Positions 27,355 to 36,126 of a DNA stretch of 64,000 bases are shown piece after piece. This DNA comes from Rhodanobacter sp. ANJX3. GTDB taxonomy: Bacteria > Pseudomonadota > Gammaproteobacteria > Xanthomonadales > Rhodanobacteraceae. The translations under genes were made by a program, and so were the position numbers. The notes under the pieces are model-generated. The model was not told where the DNA came from. It was given only the letters and a program-made list of their open reading frames with translations, and ran no database searches. Each line of letters begins with the position of its first letter. The stretch's first letter is position 1. The stretch covers positions 28,630 through 92,629 of the forward strand of contig NZ_JACHCM010000010.1 in assembly GCF_014200755.1 (NCBI RefSeq), in the 5' to 3' direction.

Positions 27355-28200
27355 ATGAACGACGACCCTGGCAGTACCAGCGGCCCGGCGCACCGTAGTT
27401 GGTGGGACCGACTGGGCCACATGTTTTCCGGCGAGCCACGCAACCGCGTCGAACTGATCGAGGAATTGCGCGCCGCCCAGACCAACGGGCTGCTTTCCGC
27501 CGACACCCTGACCATGGTCGAGGGTGCCATCAAGGTCACCGAGCTGAGCGTGGACGATGTGATGGTGCCGCGCGCCCAGATCGTGATGCTGTCGGCCGAA
27601 TCGTCGCTGTCGGACATGCTGACCGTGGTCGTCGAGTCGGGCCATTCGCGCTTCCCCGTGCACGGCGAAGACAAGGACGACATCCTCGGCATCCTGCTGG
27701 CCAAGGATCTGCTGAAATCCTTTGGCGACACCAGCCAGTTCGACATCATGGCCATCCTTCGCCCGGCCGTGCTCATTCCCGAGTCGATGCGGCTCAACGT
27801 GCTGCTGGCCGAGTTCCGCCTAACCCGCAACCATATGGCCGTGGTGATGGACGAATACGGCGGCGTGGCCGGACTCATCACCATCGAGGATGTGCTCGAA
27901 CAAATCGTCGGCGAAATCGACGACGAGCACGACGACGACGAACCCGAGCTGATGCACGAACAGCCTGGCGGCGACTGGATCGTCAGCGCACTGACGCCGA
28001 TCGCCGATTTCAACGAAAACACCGGCGCCGATTTCTCCGACGAGGAATACGACACCGTAGGCGGCATGGTCACCTCCGAGTTCGGCCATTTGCCGGAAGT
28101 GGGCGAGGAAGTGGTGATCGGCGCGTACCTCTTCCATGTCACCGAAGCGGACGATCGCCGCGTGCAGGCCTTCCGCGTGGTGAAACAAGGCAAGGACTGA
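27355..28200 (+). CDS. corC: CorC/YbeX-family CBS-domain protein
   Basis: 281 aa. Two CBS domains (about 65-185; MVPRAQIVMLSAESS and NHMAVVMDEYGGVAGLITIEDV) are followed by the CorC_HlyC transporter-associated domain (about 205-280, ending with DDRRVQAFRVV). No membrane part, so it is the short soluble YbeX/CorC type linked to magnesium/cobalt efflux and lately to ribosome metabolism. An acidic stretch (DDEHDDDEPE) separates the domains. The apolipoprotein acyltransferase gene lnt, often next in line, does not follow. Confidence 0.93.
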   Translation: MNDDPGSTSGPAHRSWWDRLGHMFSGEPRNRVELIEELRAAQTNGLLSADTLTMVEGAIKVTELSVDDVMVPRAQIVMLSAESSLSDMLTVVVESGHSRFPVHGEDKDDILGILLAKDLLKSFGDTSQFDIMAILRPAVLIPESMRLNVLLAEFRLTRNHMAVVMDEYGGVAGLITIEDVLEQIVGEIDDEHDDDEPELMHEQPGGDWIVSALTPIADFNENTGADFSDEEYDTVGGMVTSEFGHLPEVGEEVVIGAYLFHVTEADDRRVQAFRVVKQGKD

Positions 28201-28471
28201 AGCAAGGCGAGGCGCTGCGGGGCTATCCGTGCAGCACTTCGCTCTGCCAGTGCGACGTTGAAGGTGGCCGCGGCGTCTGAACTCGTCGACACTCAAGCAT
28301 CGTCGTTCGCCCGAGGCGTAGCGAAGTCGCCGGGCAGCAGCGATACTTTCAGACAGCTGTCCGAGTCGATTCCATCCATCGAGCCGCTTCGCCGCATCGG
28401 TACAAAGTCACAAACCGTGTCCCGCCATTCGAGCGACACCGCCCGATCCATTCTGCACCGGCCTTCCCTAC

Positions 28472-29692
28472 ATGCACTCCATCCATCGCCTGCTGCTCGT
28501 CGTGCTTTTGCTGCTGATCGGCATATCCAGCGCCGGTGCCAGCGTGGCCAACGCACCGGGCGCCAATCTTGAGGTCTCGCTGATCACCTATGGCCCGGGC
28601 GAAACCTACTGGGAACGCTTCGGCCACGATGCCATCGAAGTGCGCGACAGCGTCTCCGGCGAGTCGGTCGACTTCAACTACGGCGTATTCGATTTCAACG
28701 AATCGAACTTCTTCATCAACTTCGCCCGCGGCCGCATGCACTACTTGATGGACGCGGAATACAGCGCGCCCGAACAGGCCAGCTACATGCAGGACGGCCG
28801 TTCGGTGACACGCCAGCACCTGGCGCTGCCGCCACAGCAGGCCACCGCACTGCGGGATTATCTGCTGTGGAACATGCGTCCGGAAAATGCCGGCTACGCC
28901 TACGACTACTATGCCGACAACTGCACCACGCGCGTGCGCGACGCGCTGGACAAAATTCTCGGCGGCGCCCTGAGAAAACAGCTGACCGCGCTGCCCGGCG
29001 GCATGACATATCGGCAGCAAACGGCGCGACTGATGAACGCGCAGCCGTGGCTGATGCTGGTGCTCGACCTGGGACTGGGCCCCTACGCCGACCAACCGCT
29101 CAACGCCTGGCAGGAAAGCTTTCTGCCGATGGTGCTGCAGCAACAGTTGAATCACGTACAAATCGACAATGGCTCGGGCGGACTCAAACCGCTGGTGCAA
29201 AGCGAACAGCTGGTCTCACCCAACCGATTGGACGTGCCGCCGGTGAACCCGCCCGACCTGCGACTGCCGCTCGCCGCGGCCGGGCTTATTCTTGCGGCAT
29301 GCATGCTCGCCGCCCGGCGATGGTCGCCCATCGGCTACGCATTACTTACGTCAACCTACCTCGTCGCGGCCGGACTGGTCGGCCTGCTGCTGATCGGTCT
29401 GTGGACCCTCACCACCCATCACTCCGCATGGGCCAACGCCAACCTGCTTTTCTTCAATCCATTGGCGCTCATCATGCTGCCCGCTATATGGCGCGCGCGC
29501 CGCGGCATCGCTCCGTCGCGTTTCATCGAAGCGCTATGGCTGCTGCAACTGCTGGCCATCCTTATCGCCCTCTCGCTACATCTGCTGCCCGGCGTCGTGC
29601 AGCAGAATCAGCCCTGGCTGCTGTTTGCCATGCCTTGCTGGCTGGCGATCGCCTGGAGTCTGCGCCGGGGAGCAAGGCCGCTATCGTCCTAA
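28472..29692 (+). CDS. DUF4105 domain membrane protein
   Basis: 406 aa. A signal peptide (cleavage near SAGA-SVANA) leads to a periplasmic DUF4105 domain (about 30-250). It carries TYGPGETYWERFGHDAIEV, the repeated FNYGVFDF/FFINFARGRM stretch and a Cys-containing YADNCTTRVRDALD motif; the His and Cys suggest a papain/NlpC-like fold, which is an inference. The C-terminal third has four or five membrane helices. Function unknown. It lies after corC with a 271-nt gap in which I see nothing. Confidence 0.82.
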   Translation: MHSIHRLLLVVLLLLIGISSAGASVANAPGANLEVSLITYGPGETYWERFGHDAIEVRDSVSGESVDFNYGVFDFNESNFFINFARGRMHYLMDAEYSAPEQASYMQDGRSVTRQHLALPPQQATALRDYLLWNMRPENAGYAYDYYADNCTTRVRDALDKILGGALRKQLTALPGGMTYRQQTARLMNAQPWLMLVLDLGLGPYADQPLNAWQESFLPMVLQQQLNHVQIDNGSGGLKPLVQSEQLVSPNRLDVPPVNPPDLRLPLAAAGLILAACMLAARRWSPIGYALLTSTYLVAAGLVGLLLIGLWTLTTHHSAWANANLLFFNPLALIMLPAIWRARRGIAPSRFIEALWLLQLLAILIALSLHLLPGVVQQNQPWLLFAMPCWLAIAWSLRRGARPLSS

Positions 29693-29731
29693 AGCCTGCT
29701 GCAATTGCCCTGACTTGATGCGCCGGGCATC

Positions 29732-30760
29732 ATGCGCAGCATGAACCTGATGAGTCCGGTCCCACCCGCGCCGCCGTCGGCTGAAAAGCAGATGGTGGTC
29801 AACTGCATCGCCTATCGGAAAGACGGCAGCCGGATCGGCGACGTCACGCTCGATGAAATCAGCGACGTGCTGGCCAAACCCGATACCTTTGTCTGGGTCG
29901 GACTGCATGAGCCCGACGAAGAACTTCTGCTGAAACTGCAGGAGGAATTCTGCCTGCACGATCTGGCCATCGAGGACGCGCACACCGCCCATCAGCGTAC
30001 CAAGATCGAAACCTACGGCGACTCGCTGTTTTTGGTGGTGCAGACCGCGCAGCAGATCGACGGCAACCTCGCGTTCGGCGAGACCCATATTTTTCTCGGG
30101 CCCCGCTATCTGGTCAGCGTGCGCCACGGCGCATCGCTTTCCTACGCGCCAGCCAGGCGCGCCTGCGAACACACGCCCGAACTGATGGCGCTCGGTCCGA
30201 GCTACGCGCTGTACAGTATTCTCGATTTCATCGTCGACAACCTGCTTCCGATCGTGCGTGCCTCGCGAGAGGAATTGCAGCAGCTCGAAAAGGACATTTT
30301 CGCTGAAGCCTTCAAACGCAGCACGGTGAGGCGGCTGTACAACATGCAGCGCGACCTGATGACGCTGCGCCTTGCCGTCGCGCCGATGCAGGACATCATC
30401 AGCCAGCTCACGCGACTGCATCCCAACCTGATTCCGAAAGAGCTGCGCGCGTATTTTCGCGACGTGTACGACCACGTCTTCCGCGTCAACGAAGCCATCA
30501 GCGCTATGCGCGAAATGCTCGCCGCCGCCATCAACGTCAACCTCTCCCTCGTCACCTTCGGCCAGAACGAAGTGATGAAAAAGCTGGCCGGCTGGGCCGC
30601 CATGCTCGCCGCTCCCACCCTCATCACCAGCTGGTACGGCATGAACTTCACGCACATGCCCGAGCTCGCTCAACCATGGGCCTATCCCGCCGTCGTTGGC
30701 GTGGTAGCAGTCGTCGTCTGCGGACTTTTCATCGGCCTGAAACGAGCGAAGTGGCTATAA
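29732..30760 (+). CDS. corA: CorA-family magnesium/cobalt transporter
   Basis: 342 aa. A long cytoplasmic domain, then two C-terminal membrane helices with the pore signature YGMNF near residue 305, followed by MPEL (the loop that shapes selectivity). CorA forms a homopentameric Mg2+ channel in the inner membrane. The start may be the ATG at 29732, 29741 or later; ribosome-binding signals are weak. It is convergent with the S9 peptidase gene across a shared terminator. Confidence 0.95.
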   Translation: MRSMNLMSPVPPAPPSAEKQMVVNCIAYRKDGSRIGDVTLDEISDVLAKPDTFVWVGLHEPDEELLLKLQEEFCLHDLAIEDAHTAHQRTKIETYGDSLFLVVQTAQQIDGNLAFGETHIFLGPRYLVSVRHGASLSYAPARRACEHTPELMALGPSYALYSILDFIVDNLLPIVRASREELQQLEKDIFAEAFKRSTVRRLYNMQRDLMTLRLAVAPMQDIISQLTRLHPNLIPKELRAYFRDVYDHVFRVNEAISAMREMLAAAINVNLSLVTFGQNEVMKKLAGWAAMLAAPTLITSWYGMNFTHMPELAQPWAYPAVVGVVAVVVCGLFIGLKRAKWL

Positions 30761-30791
30761 GGAATTCGCAACTCGTTGCATATCCAGAATC

Positions 30792-30821
30792 AAAAAGGGC
30801 GACCCTCGGGCCGCCCTTTTT
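30792..30821. terminator. Bidirectional terminator (corA / S9 peptidase)
   Basis: AAAAAGGGCG (30792-30801) pairs perfectly with CGCCCTTTTT (30812-30821) around a 10-nt loop. T-runs on both strands suit the two convergent genes. Confidence 0.88.
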
Positions 30822-30838
30822 AGTCACCGACGCAGCAT

Positions 30839-32980
30839 CTAATTCGACGGTGCCTTCGGCGTGTCCTTGGCTGTCCATTGCTTCAGCCACGCATTGACCG
30901 TGTCATGCCACTGCACGCTGTTGTGAGGCTTGAGCACCCAGTGATTTTCATCCGGGAAGGTCAAAAGCTCGCTGGGGATACCTTGACGCTGCAGCGCGGT
31001 GAACGCGCCCAACCCCTGCGTAATCGGAATGCGAAAATCATCGCCGCTGTGAATCACCAGCATCGGCACACGCCAGTCCTTGACGTGGTTGACCGGATTG
31101 AACTTCTCGTAGTTTTCCGGATGATCATAAGGCGTACCGCCGTTTTCCTTTTCTTCGAACCACAGCTCGTCGGTGTCGTAGTACATTGCCCGAGCGTCGA
31201 ACACGCCGTCGTGGTCGACCAGGCACTTCCACGGCTGGTTCCACACGCCGGCAATCCAGTACGTCATGTAACCGCCATAGCTGGCGCCCAGCGCGCAGGC
31301 GCGGTTGCCGTCGAGAAAGCTGTATTTGCTAAGCGCCACCTTCCAGCCCAGCTTCAGATCGTCCAGCGGCTTACCGCCCCAGTCGCCTGAGATCGCGTCT
31401 GTGAAGGCCTGCCCATATCCAGTCGAACCATGAAAGTTGATCGTCACGACCGCAAAGCCCTGACCCGCATAGGTCTGGGGATTCCAGCGGTAGCTCCACT
31501 CGTTGTTCATCGCCCCCTGCGGGCCACCATGAATAATGAAAGCCACGGGATAGGTCTTGCCGGGCCGATAGTCGACCGGCTTGACCACATAGCCCTGCAC
31601 CGTTTCGTTGTTCCAGCCCGGAAACTTGAAGAACTCGACATCACCGACTTTGGCATTTTTCAGATCGTCTGCATTGAAATGCGTGACCTGCTTGGGATGC
31701 GAGCCTGCCGCGGAGGCCAGGTAAAGATCGGCCGGGTGCTTCAGATCGTCTCTGGCCATCAGCAGTTTGTCGCCAGCCAACGAATACCCCTCCACCGCGC
31801 CGTCCCCTGAGAGCCGGGTCACCTCGCCATTCGCCGTGCCGATAGCGAATAGCGGATGCTGCTCCTCGTCATCCGCAGTGGCATAAAGCGTTTTGCTATC
31901 GGCGGAGATGGTCATGCTCCCCGGCGAGCGATCCCAGCGTGGATCGACCTCGCGTTTTGCACCCGTCCCCAAATCCAGCGCCATGATGGCGAAGCGGTCC
32001 GCCTCGAACCCGGGCTTTTTCATCGCCAGGTAGTAAAGCGTCTTGCCATCCGGCGACGGCACCGGATAAGCGTCCCATGCCTTGTTGTCGGCCGTGAGGT
32101 TTTTCGGAGCGGACGAAGCGTCCACCGGCACGCGATAGACGTCGAAGTTGGTCGACCACGGCTCGCTGGTCCCCGCAATGCGCACGTCGAAGTAGACACT
32201 CTGGCCATCCGGCGCGAAAGCGAATTCGCTCTCATCACCGAACGGCTTGCTGGGAACATCGCCATCGATGCCGCTGCTCAGCAAGGTCGGCTCGGCAGGG
32301 AGCTGCCCGTTACGATCGAAGCTCGCAACAAAGAGTTGATTGCGGCGGCCGTTGGCCCAGGTATCCCAGTGCCGCACGAACAGCTTGCTATAGAGCGTGC
32401 CGCTGGCCTTGTCCTTGTCGCGCGCATCCACACGACCCTTCGTGCACGCCAGGGTCGTGCAGTCGGTAAAGACCGCATACGACAACAGCACGCGCCTGCC
32501 GTCCGGAGAAAGTTTGTAGTCGTCGATATCCAGTGGCGCGTGGCTGACCTGCACGCCACTGGCATGATTGACCAGATCCAACGCGCCCTTGCCGCCCAAA
32601 TCCAGTCGCCACAGCTGGGCGATGCCATCGGCCGGCGCCAGGTAATACAGACTGAGCCCATCTGCCGACCAACACGCCGAGCTGGCCTTGTCCGCTACCT
32701 TTACGGGCTTACCAGCTGCCGTCGATCGATCGGCGAGGTCCAGCACGTAGATGGCGTTGACGCCCTTGTTGGCTGCGTAGTCCGTGCTGCGCACGGAGAA
32801 AGCCGCGTAGTGGCTATCCGGGGACAGCTGCGGATCGCTTATCCTGTCCATCATCACGAGGTCGCGGATGTTGAACGCGTGCGATACTTGCCTCCCAGCA
32901 AACGCAATATTTATCCTTTTATTGGCCATTGCAGATGTTGCAATCATCGCAAGGAGCAACGCTGCAATCAAAGGTTTCAT
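30839..32980 (-). CDS. S9-family peptidase (acylaminoacyl/dipeptidyl peptidase type)
   Basis: 713 aa. Signal peptide (cleavage near SAMA-NK), a beta-propeller region (about 40-430) and a C-terminal alpha/beta-hydrolase domain. The catalytic Ser is in ALGASYGGYMTYW, the Asp in VIHSGDDFRIPITQG and the His in FPDENHWVL. It acts on peptides in the periplasm or outside the cell; exact specificity (dipeptidyl peptidase or oligopeptidase) is not readable. Complete and normal in length. Confidence 0.92.
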   Translation of the reverse strand: MKPLIAALLLAMIATSAMANKRINIAFAGRQVSHAFNIRDLVMMDRISDPQLSPDSHYAAFSVRSTDYAANKGVNAIYVLDLADRSTAAGKPVKVADKASSACWSADGLSLYYLAPADGIAQLWRLDLGGKGALDLVNHASGVQVSHAPLDIDDYKLSPDGRRVLLSYAVFTDCTTLACTKGRVDARDKDKASGTLYSKLFVRHWDTWANGRRNQLFVASFDRNGQLPAEPTLLSSGIDGDVPSKPFGDESEFAFAPDGQSVYFDVRIAGTSEPWSTNFDVYRVPVDASSAPKNLTADNKAWDAYPVPSPDGKTLYYLAMKKPGFEADRFAIMALDLGTGAKREVDPRWDRSPGSMTISADSKTLYATADDEEQHPLFAIGTANGEVTRLSGDGAVEGYSLAGDKLLMARDDLKHPADLYLASAAGSHPKQVTHFNADDLKNAKVGDVEFFKFPGWNNETVQGYVVKPVDYRPGKTYPVAFIIHGGPQGAMNNEWSYRWNPQTYAGQGFAVVTINFHGSTGYGQAFTDAISGDWGGKPLDDLKLGWKVALSKYSFLDGNRACALGASYGGYMTYWIAGVWNQPWKCLVDHDGVFDARAMYYDTDELWFEEKENGGTPYDHPENYEKFNPVNHVKDWRVPMLVIHSGDDFRIPITQGLGAFTALQRQGIPSELLTFPDENHWVLKPHNSVQWHDTVNAWLKQWTAKDTPKAPSN

Positions 32981-33709
32981 GGATGTTTTCCTTGGCTGGG
33001 CGACGTCATGAAGGCAATTCTAGCTTGATGACAATGCAAGCTTCCGTCTTATTGCGCATAGCTTATTGAGAAAGGCATGCCATTGCATTGCAAATTCTTT
33101 CAGCTAGCGTAACGACTCTGTGAGGATCTCAAGCCAAATAGCGACACCACATCCGACAACATCACACAACAAGCAGGTGATATGTTTCTGAATGCAAAAT
33201 TGAACACTGTCGAGAACAAGTCATAAGCCGGTGGAAAGCAGCCGTCATACACTTGTGTTATCAGCCTCATGCTTGCTGCCAGCATCATCACAGCGACCTA
33301 CTTTGTGGTTTCCGCCACCCTATTTCAGCGCCGCTGGGGCCAACAGGCTACTCATTGTGCCCATGGGTTTCGATATCGGCATAGGGCCATTACAGACTTG
33401 CATAAACCAGCCCCAGTAAACCGAAAAAGCTTTTGTGATTGGATCTATACGTCGGCTAAAGGCTCAACAGTCAGATCTCGGAGCGATGGCGGCGCCACCA
33501 TTGCAGCGTGGTGATAGCAACTACACAGGGATCATGTCCTCGAAGAGGAAGCGTCCGATTGCCATAATGGTCATTAACCCTTGGTGATCCGGCAGCTATC
33601 GTGTAGGAGTTATGTAGTTGGCCATTCTCTCTTGAATGTCATCCATCAAACTAACCCCACCTCTCGAACCCATTCCGCGCTAAATGTTTTTAACACTCAC
33701 GAGTTTCCG
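32981..33709. other. AT-rich intergenic region, 729 bp, no credible gene
   Basis: Between the S9 peptidase start and the GT39-like gene, which are divergent. Base composition drops visibly below the GC-rich neighbourhood. Short open frames on either strand have no recognisable domain. It marks the left edge of the glycan island and may hold decayed sequence. Confidence 0.5.
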
Positions 33710-35110
33710 ATGAATACCCTCGCAGATAAACATCGCAGAAGCTGGCGATGGCTGGCGGCACTCACTATTATAACCTTGTTAGCTTTGGCAATGCGTTGGT
33801 ATTACGCAGTCGCAACAATGGTTTCGCATCCTGTCATTCGAGGCGACGCAGCTCAATATTTTTCATACGCGTGGAACTTGGTACATCACAGTATATTTTC
33901 CAATGCAGAGCCATCCTCTGCTTCGGTGGTGCCAAACAACTACAGGGACCCAGGCTATCCCTTTTTTCTCGCTATATTGCTGAATTGGCTTGGGCCAAGT
34001 GAAAAATGGTACGAGTCTGTCTTGTTTTGCCAAGCGCTAATGGGAGCCTTGACAGTAGGCATGGCAACGCAGTTGGGCCGCTATTGGCTCTCCCCTAACG
34101 CGGCTATATGTGCAGGTCTGTTGATGGCGCTATGGCCACACAGCATCACGACAAACGGTGTTCTTTTAAGCGAGACGTTATTCGGCTTTCTGTGCACTCT
34201 TTCACTTCTGCTTTGCGCGCAAGCCTGCCGACAATCAAGTATGGCAGCCGCCGCTCTTACCGGTTTTATTTTAGGTGCTGCAGCTCTTACCAATGCCATA
34301 CTTCTACCCTTCGGCGTTCTTTTAGGCGCTGTTTTTGCTTGGCGCAAGCTCGCGCCTTGGTCCATCTGTATCGCACTGATGCTTGGGGCTGCAATACTTC
34401 CTGGTGTGTGGGCAATACGAAATGCGCAAATACCTGCACCTACCGCAGGCTCGTCGTCGATGGATCGAGCCTTAGAAAATTTTGTCATCGGCTCGGCGCC
34501 TAGCTATCAGCCTTTGTGGCGACAGCAGCAGTTTGCCTCGACTACTACCGAAAGCGCCGCTGCACATGCGTCACTAAGCGTTTTCAACAGCGAATACGAA
34601 GTGCTAAGTGCCAACCATGTGCAAGGCGCCCGCATCATCGCTGCCCGTTTCAGCGAACAACCCCTGCGTTATGTCGCCTGGTATTTTTTTCAAAAACCCT
34701 GTTTACTTTGGGGCTGGGACATCCTGATCGGTGAGGGCGATATCTACGTCTACCGATCAGATAATTCGCCATTTAAAAGTCAGCGTAGCTGGATCGCATT
34801 AGAAGCTATTTGTCACGCGCTCAACCCATTATTAATGCTTCTGGCCTTTGGTAGCTTACCCTTAGCTTTATCGAAGAAACTTTGGATCACGACATTTCGC
34901 AACATGGAGGGCCGCTGCGCGAACATCGTGGTGGCCAGCATGGCATGCTTCGTCACGTTTATTTACTGTACGCTGCAAGCTGAGCCACGTTATTCCATTC
35001 CGTTTAGGCCGCTAGAGGTGTTGCTTGCCGTTACTACAGTGACCGGGCTTGTTGCGCACTGGCAGGAATATCGCCGATGCCTTCCGCATCCCGTTGCAGG
35101 CATCAGATAA
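33710..35110 (+). CDS. GT39/ArnT-like membrane glycosyltransferase
   Basis: 466 aa with about ten membrane helices. After the first helix the loop SHPVIRGDAAQYFSYAWNL carries the acidic residue typical of GT-C enzymes (PMT/ArnT group), and NNYRDPGYPFFLAILLNWLG is the conserved region of glycosyltransferase family 39. Such enzymes use polyprenyl-phosphate sugars and act on the periplasmic face. The start ATG at 33710 is chosen because upstream in-frame codons lack similarity. AT-richer than core genes; it stands upstream of pilA. Acceptor unknown: lipid A, glycan or pilin are all open. Confidence 0.78.
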   Translation: MNTLADKHRRSWRWLAALTIITLLALAMRWYYAVATMVSHPVIRGDAAQYFSYAWNLVHHSIFSNAEPSSASVVPNNYRDPGYPFFLAILLNWLGPSEKWYESVLFCQALMGALTVGMATQLGRYWLSPNAAICAGLLMALWPHSITTNGVLLSETLFGFLCTLSLLLCAQACRQSSMAAAALTGFILGAAALTNAILLPFGVLLGAVFAWRKLAPWSICIALMLGAAILPGVWAIRNAQIPAPTAGSSSMDRALENFVIGSAPSYQPLWRQQQFASTTTESAAAHASLSVFNSEYEVLSANHVQGARIIAARFSEQPLRYVAWYFFQKPCLLWGWDILIGEGDIYVYRSDNSPFKSQRSWIALEAICHALNPLLMLLAFGSLPLALSKKLWITTFRNMEGRCANIVVASMACFVTFIYCTLQAEPRYSIPFRPLEVLLAVTTVTGLVAHWQEYRRCLPHPVAGIR

Positions 35111-35600
35111 GTCCCTGCCTGCCCTCCATCCATGCCCATACCTAGCGAAGAACACGCTCTGTGGCTGCTACCGTGCAAAGCTTCACCTACTGCCTAGGCC
35201 TAGAGCGTTTCCGCGCAGTCGGCCAGCTATTTGGCCATCAATAACGCATACGCAGGCTACGTTTTATCGATGCTGCAAGTGGACGCTGCAAACATAAAAC
35301 TGACCACTAGCGTCACTATTTGCCCGACTAAGGCAAATGCCTTAGTCGATACCAATGCCATTCTTTTAGATTGCAAGCCACTCCAATCGTGACGTTTCGT
35401 GAACTGATAGACAATCCACAGCATGATGGTCAATCATCAAAGGCGTTCGATGCCTTGGCATATAACCTGCTTTGCTCCGCTTGACCGTCCCGGTTGTTAC
35501 AAGCCAAGAATTCAGGGAGCCCGAACTCACCCGGGGAGCGGACGGGGCTCGGGGCAAATATTTTTCGCAAATTAATCAACGCTTAACAGAGGGATTCACC
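35111..35600 (+). other. Intergenic region with the pilA leader, 490 bp
   Basis: No credible gene. It holds a sigma-54-type promoter at 35455-35473 and a leader of about 120 nt before pilA, with a GC-rich segment (35510-35552) that can fold. The rest shows nothing I can name. Confidence 0.5.
35455..35473 (+). promoter_or_regulatory. Sigma-54-type promoter of pilA
   Basis: TTGGCATATAACCTGCTTTG has GG (35457-35458) and GC (35469-35470) exactly 10 bp apart, the hallmark of RpoN promoters (TGGCAC-N5-TTGC). One consensus base of the -12 box differs. Transcription would start near 35482. Pilin genes in gammaproteobacteria are commonly RpoN/PilR-controlled. Confidence 0.62.
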
Positions 35601-36056
35601 ATGAAAAGCACGCAAAAGGGCTTTACCCTGATCGAACTTATGATCGTGGTCGCGATCATCGCTATTCTGGCAGCCATCGCGATTCCGGCTTACCAGAATT
35701 ACCTAGTCCGTACTCAGGTCTCTGAGGGTTCATCGCTCGCTGATGCAGCCAAGACTGGTGTAGCCGAGTATTTCAGCAATATTGGCGTATTGCCGCCCAG
35801 CAATGCATCTGCTGGGGTTGCACAACCTGCTTCCATAAGCGGCAGCTATGTTAACGTAGTGGACGTTGGCACGACGGCGGGCGCTCGCGGCAAGATTCGC
35901 GCAACCTTCTCTGGGGCGAAAGCCAGTACGAAGATCGCAGGCCTCTTCCTGGTTTTTTCTCCGGCTACACATGCAGGCAGCATTTCGTGGACCTGTGGGA
36001 GCACGGCAGGAACCACAGTTCCTGCCCAGTATCTACCGGCTTCTTGCCGTAATTGA
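35601..36056 (+). CDS. pilA: Type IV major pilin
   Basis: 151 aa prepilin. The leader MKSTQKG is cut before Phe8 by the prepilin peptidase; the mature end [20 protein letters not shown] has the conserved Glu5 and the hydrophobic helix for filament packing. A C-terminal disulfide loop joins Cys132 (SWTCGS) and Cys149 (PASCRN). The globular part is rich in Ser, Thr, Ala and Gly, which would suit O-glycosylation (inference). It has an RpoN-type promoter and a strong terminator, so it is expressed alone. Two large membrane proteins of glycosyltransferase type follow. Confidence 0.95.
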   Translation: MKSTQKGFTLIELMIVVAIIAILAAIAIPAYQNYLVRTQVSEGSSLADAAKTGVAEYFSNIGVLPPSNASAGVAQPASISGSYVNVVDVGTTAGARGKIRATFSGAKASTKIAGLFLVFSPATHAGSISWTCGSTAGTTVPAQYLPASCRN

Positions 36057-36083
36057 TGCAATCAGTTTTTGATGTGACTAGAG

Positions 36084-36108
36084 GGGCCGCCCAGGGCGGC
36101 CCTTTTTT
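36084..36108 (+). terminator. Rho-independent terminator of pilA
   Basis: GGGCCGCCC (36084-36092) pairs with GGGCGGCCC (36094-36102), followed by six T (36103-36108). It lies 28 bp after the pilA stop. Confidence 0.9.
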
Positions 36109-36126
36109 CTTTGGGACGGCGGCAGG

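Noticed and set aside
33100..33515. Short frames in the AT-rich gap before the GT39-like gene
   Set aside because: No ribosome-binding site, no domain and low coding bias; at most decayed remnants.
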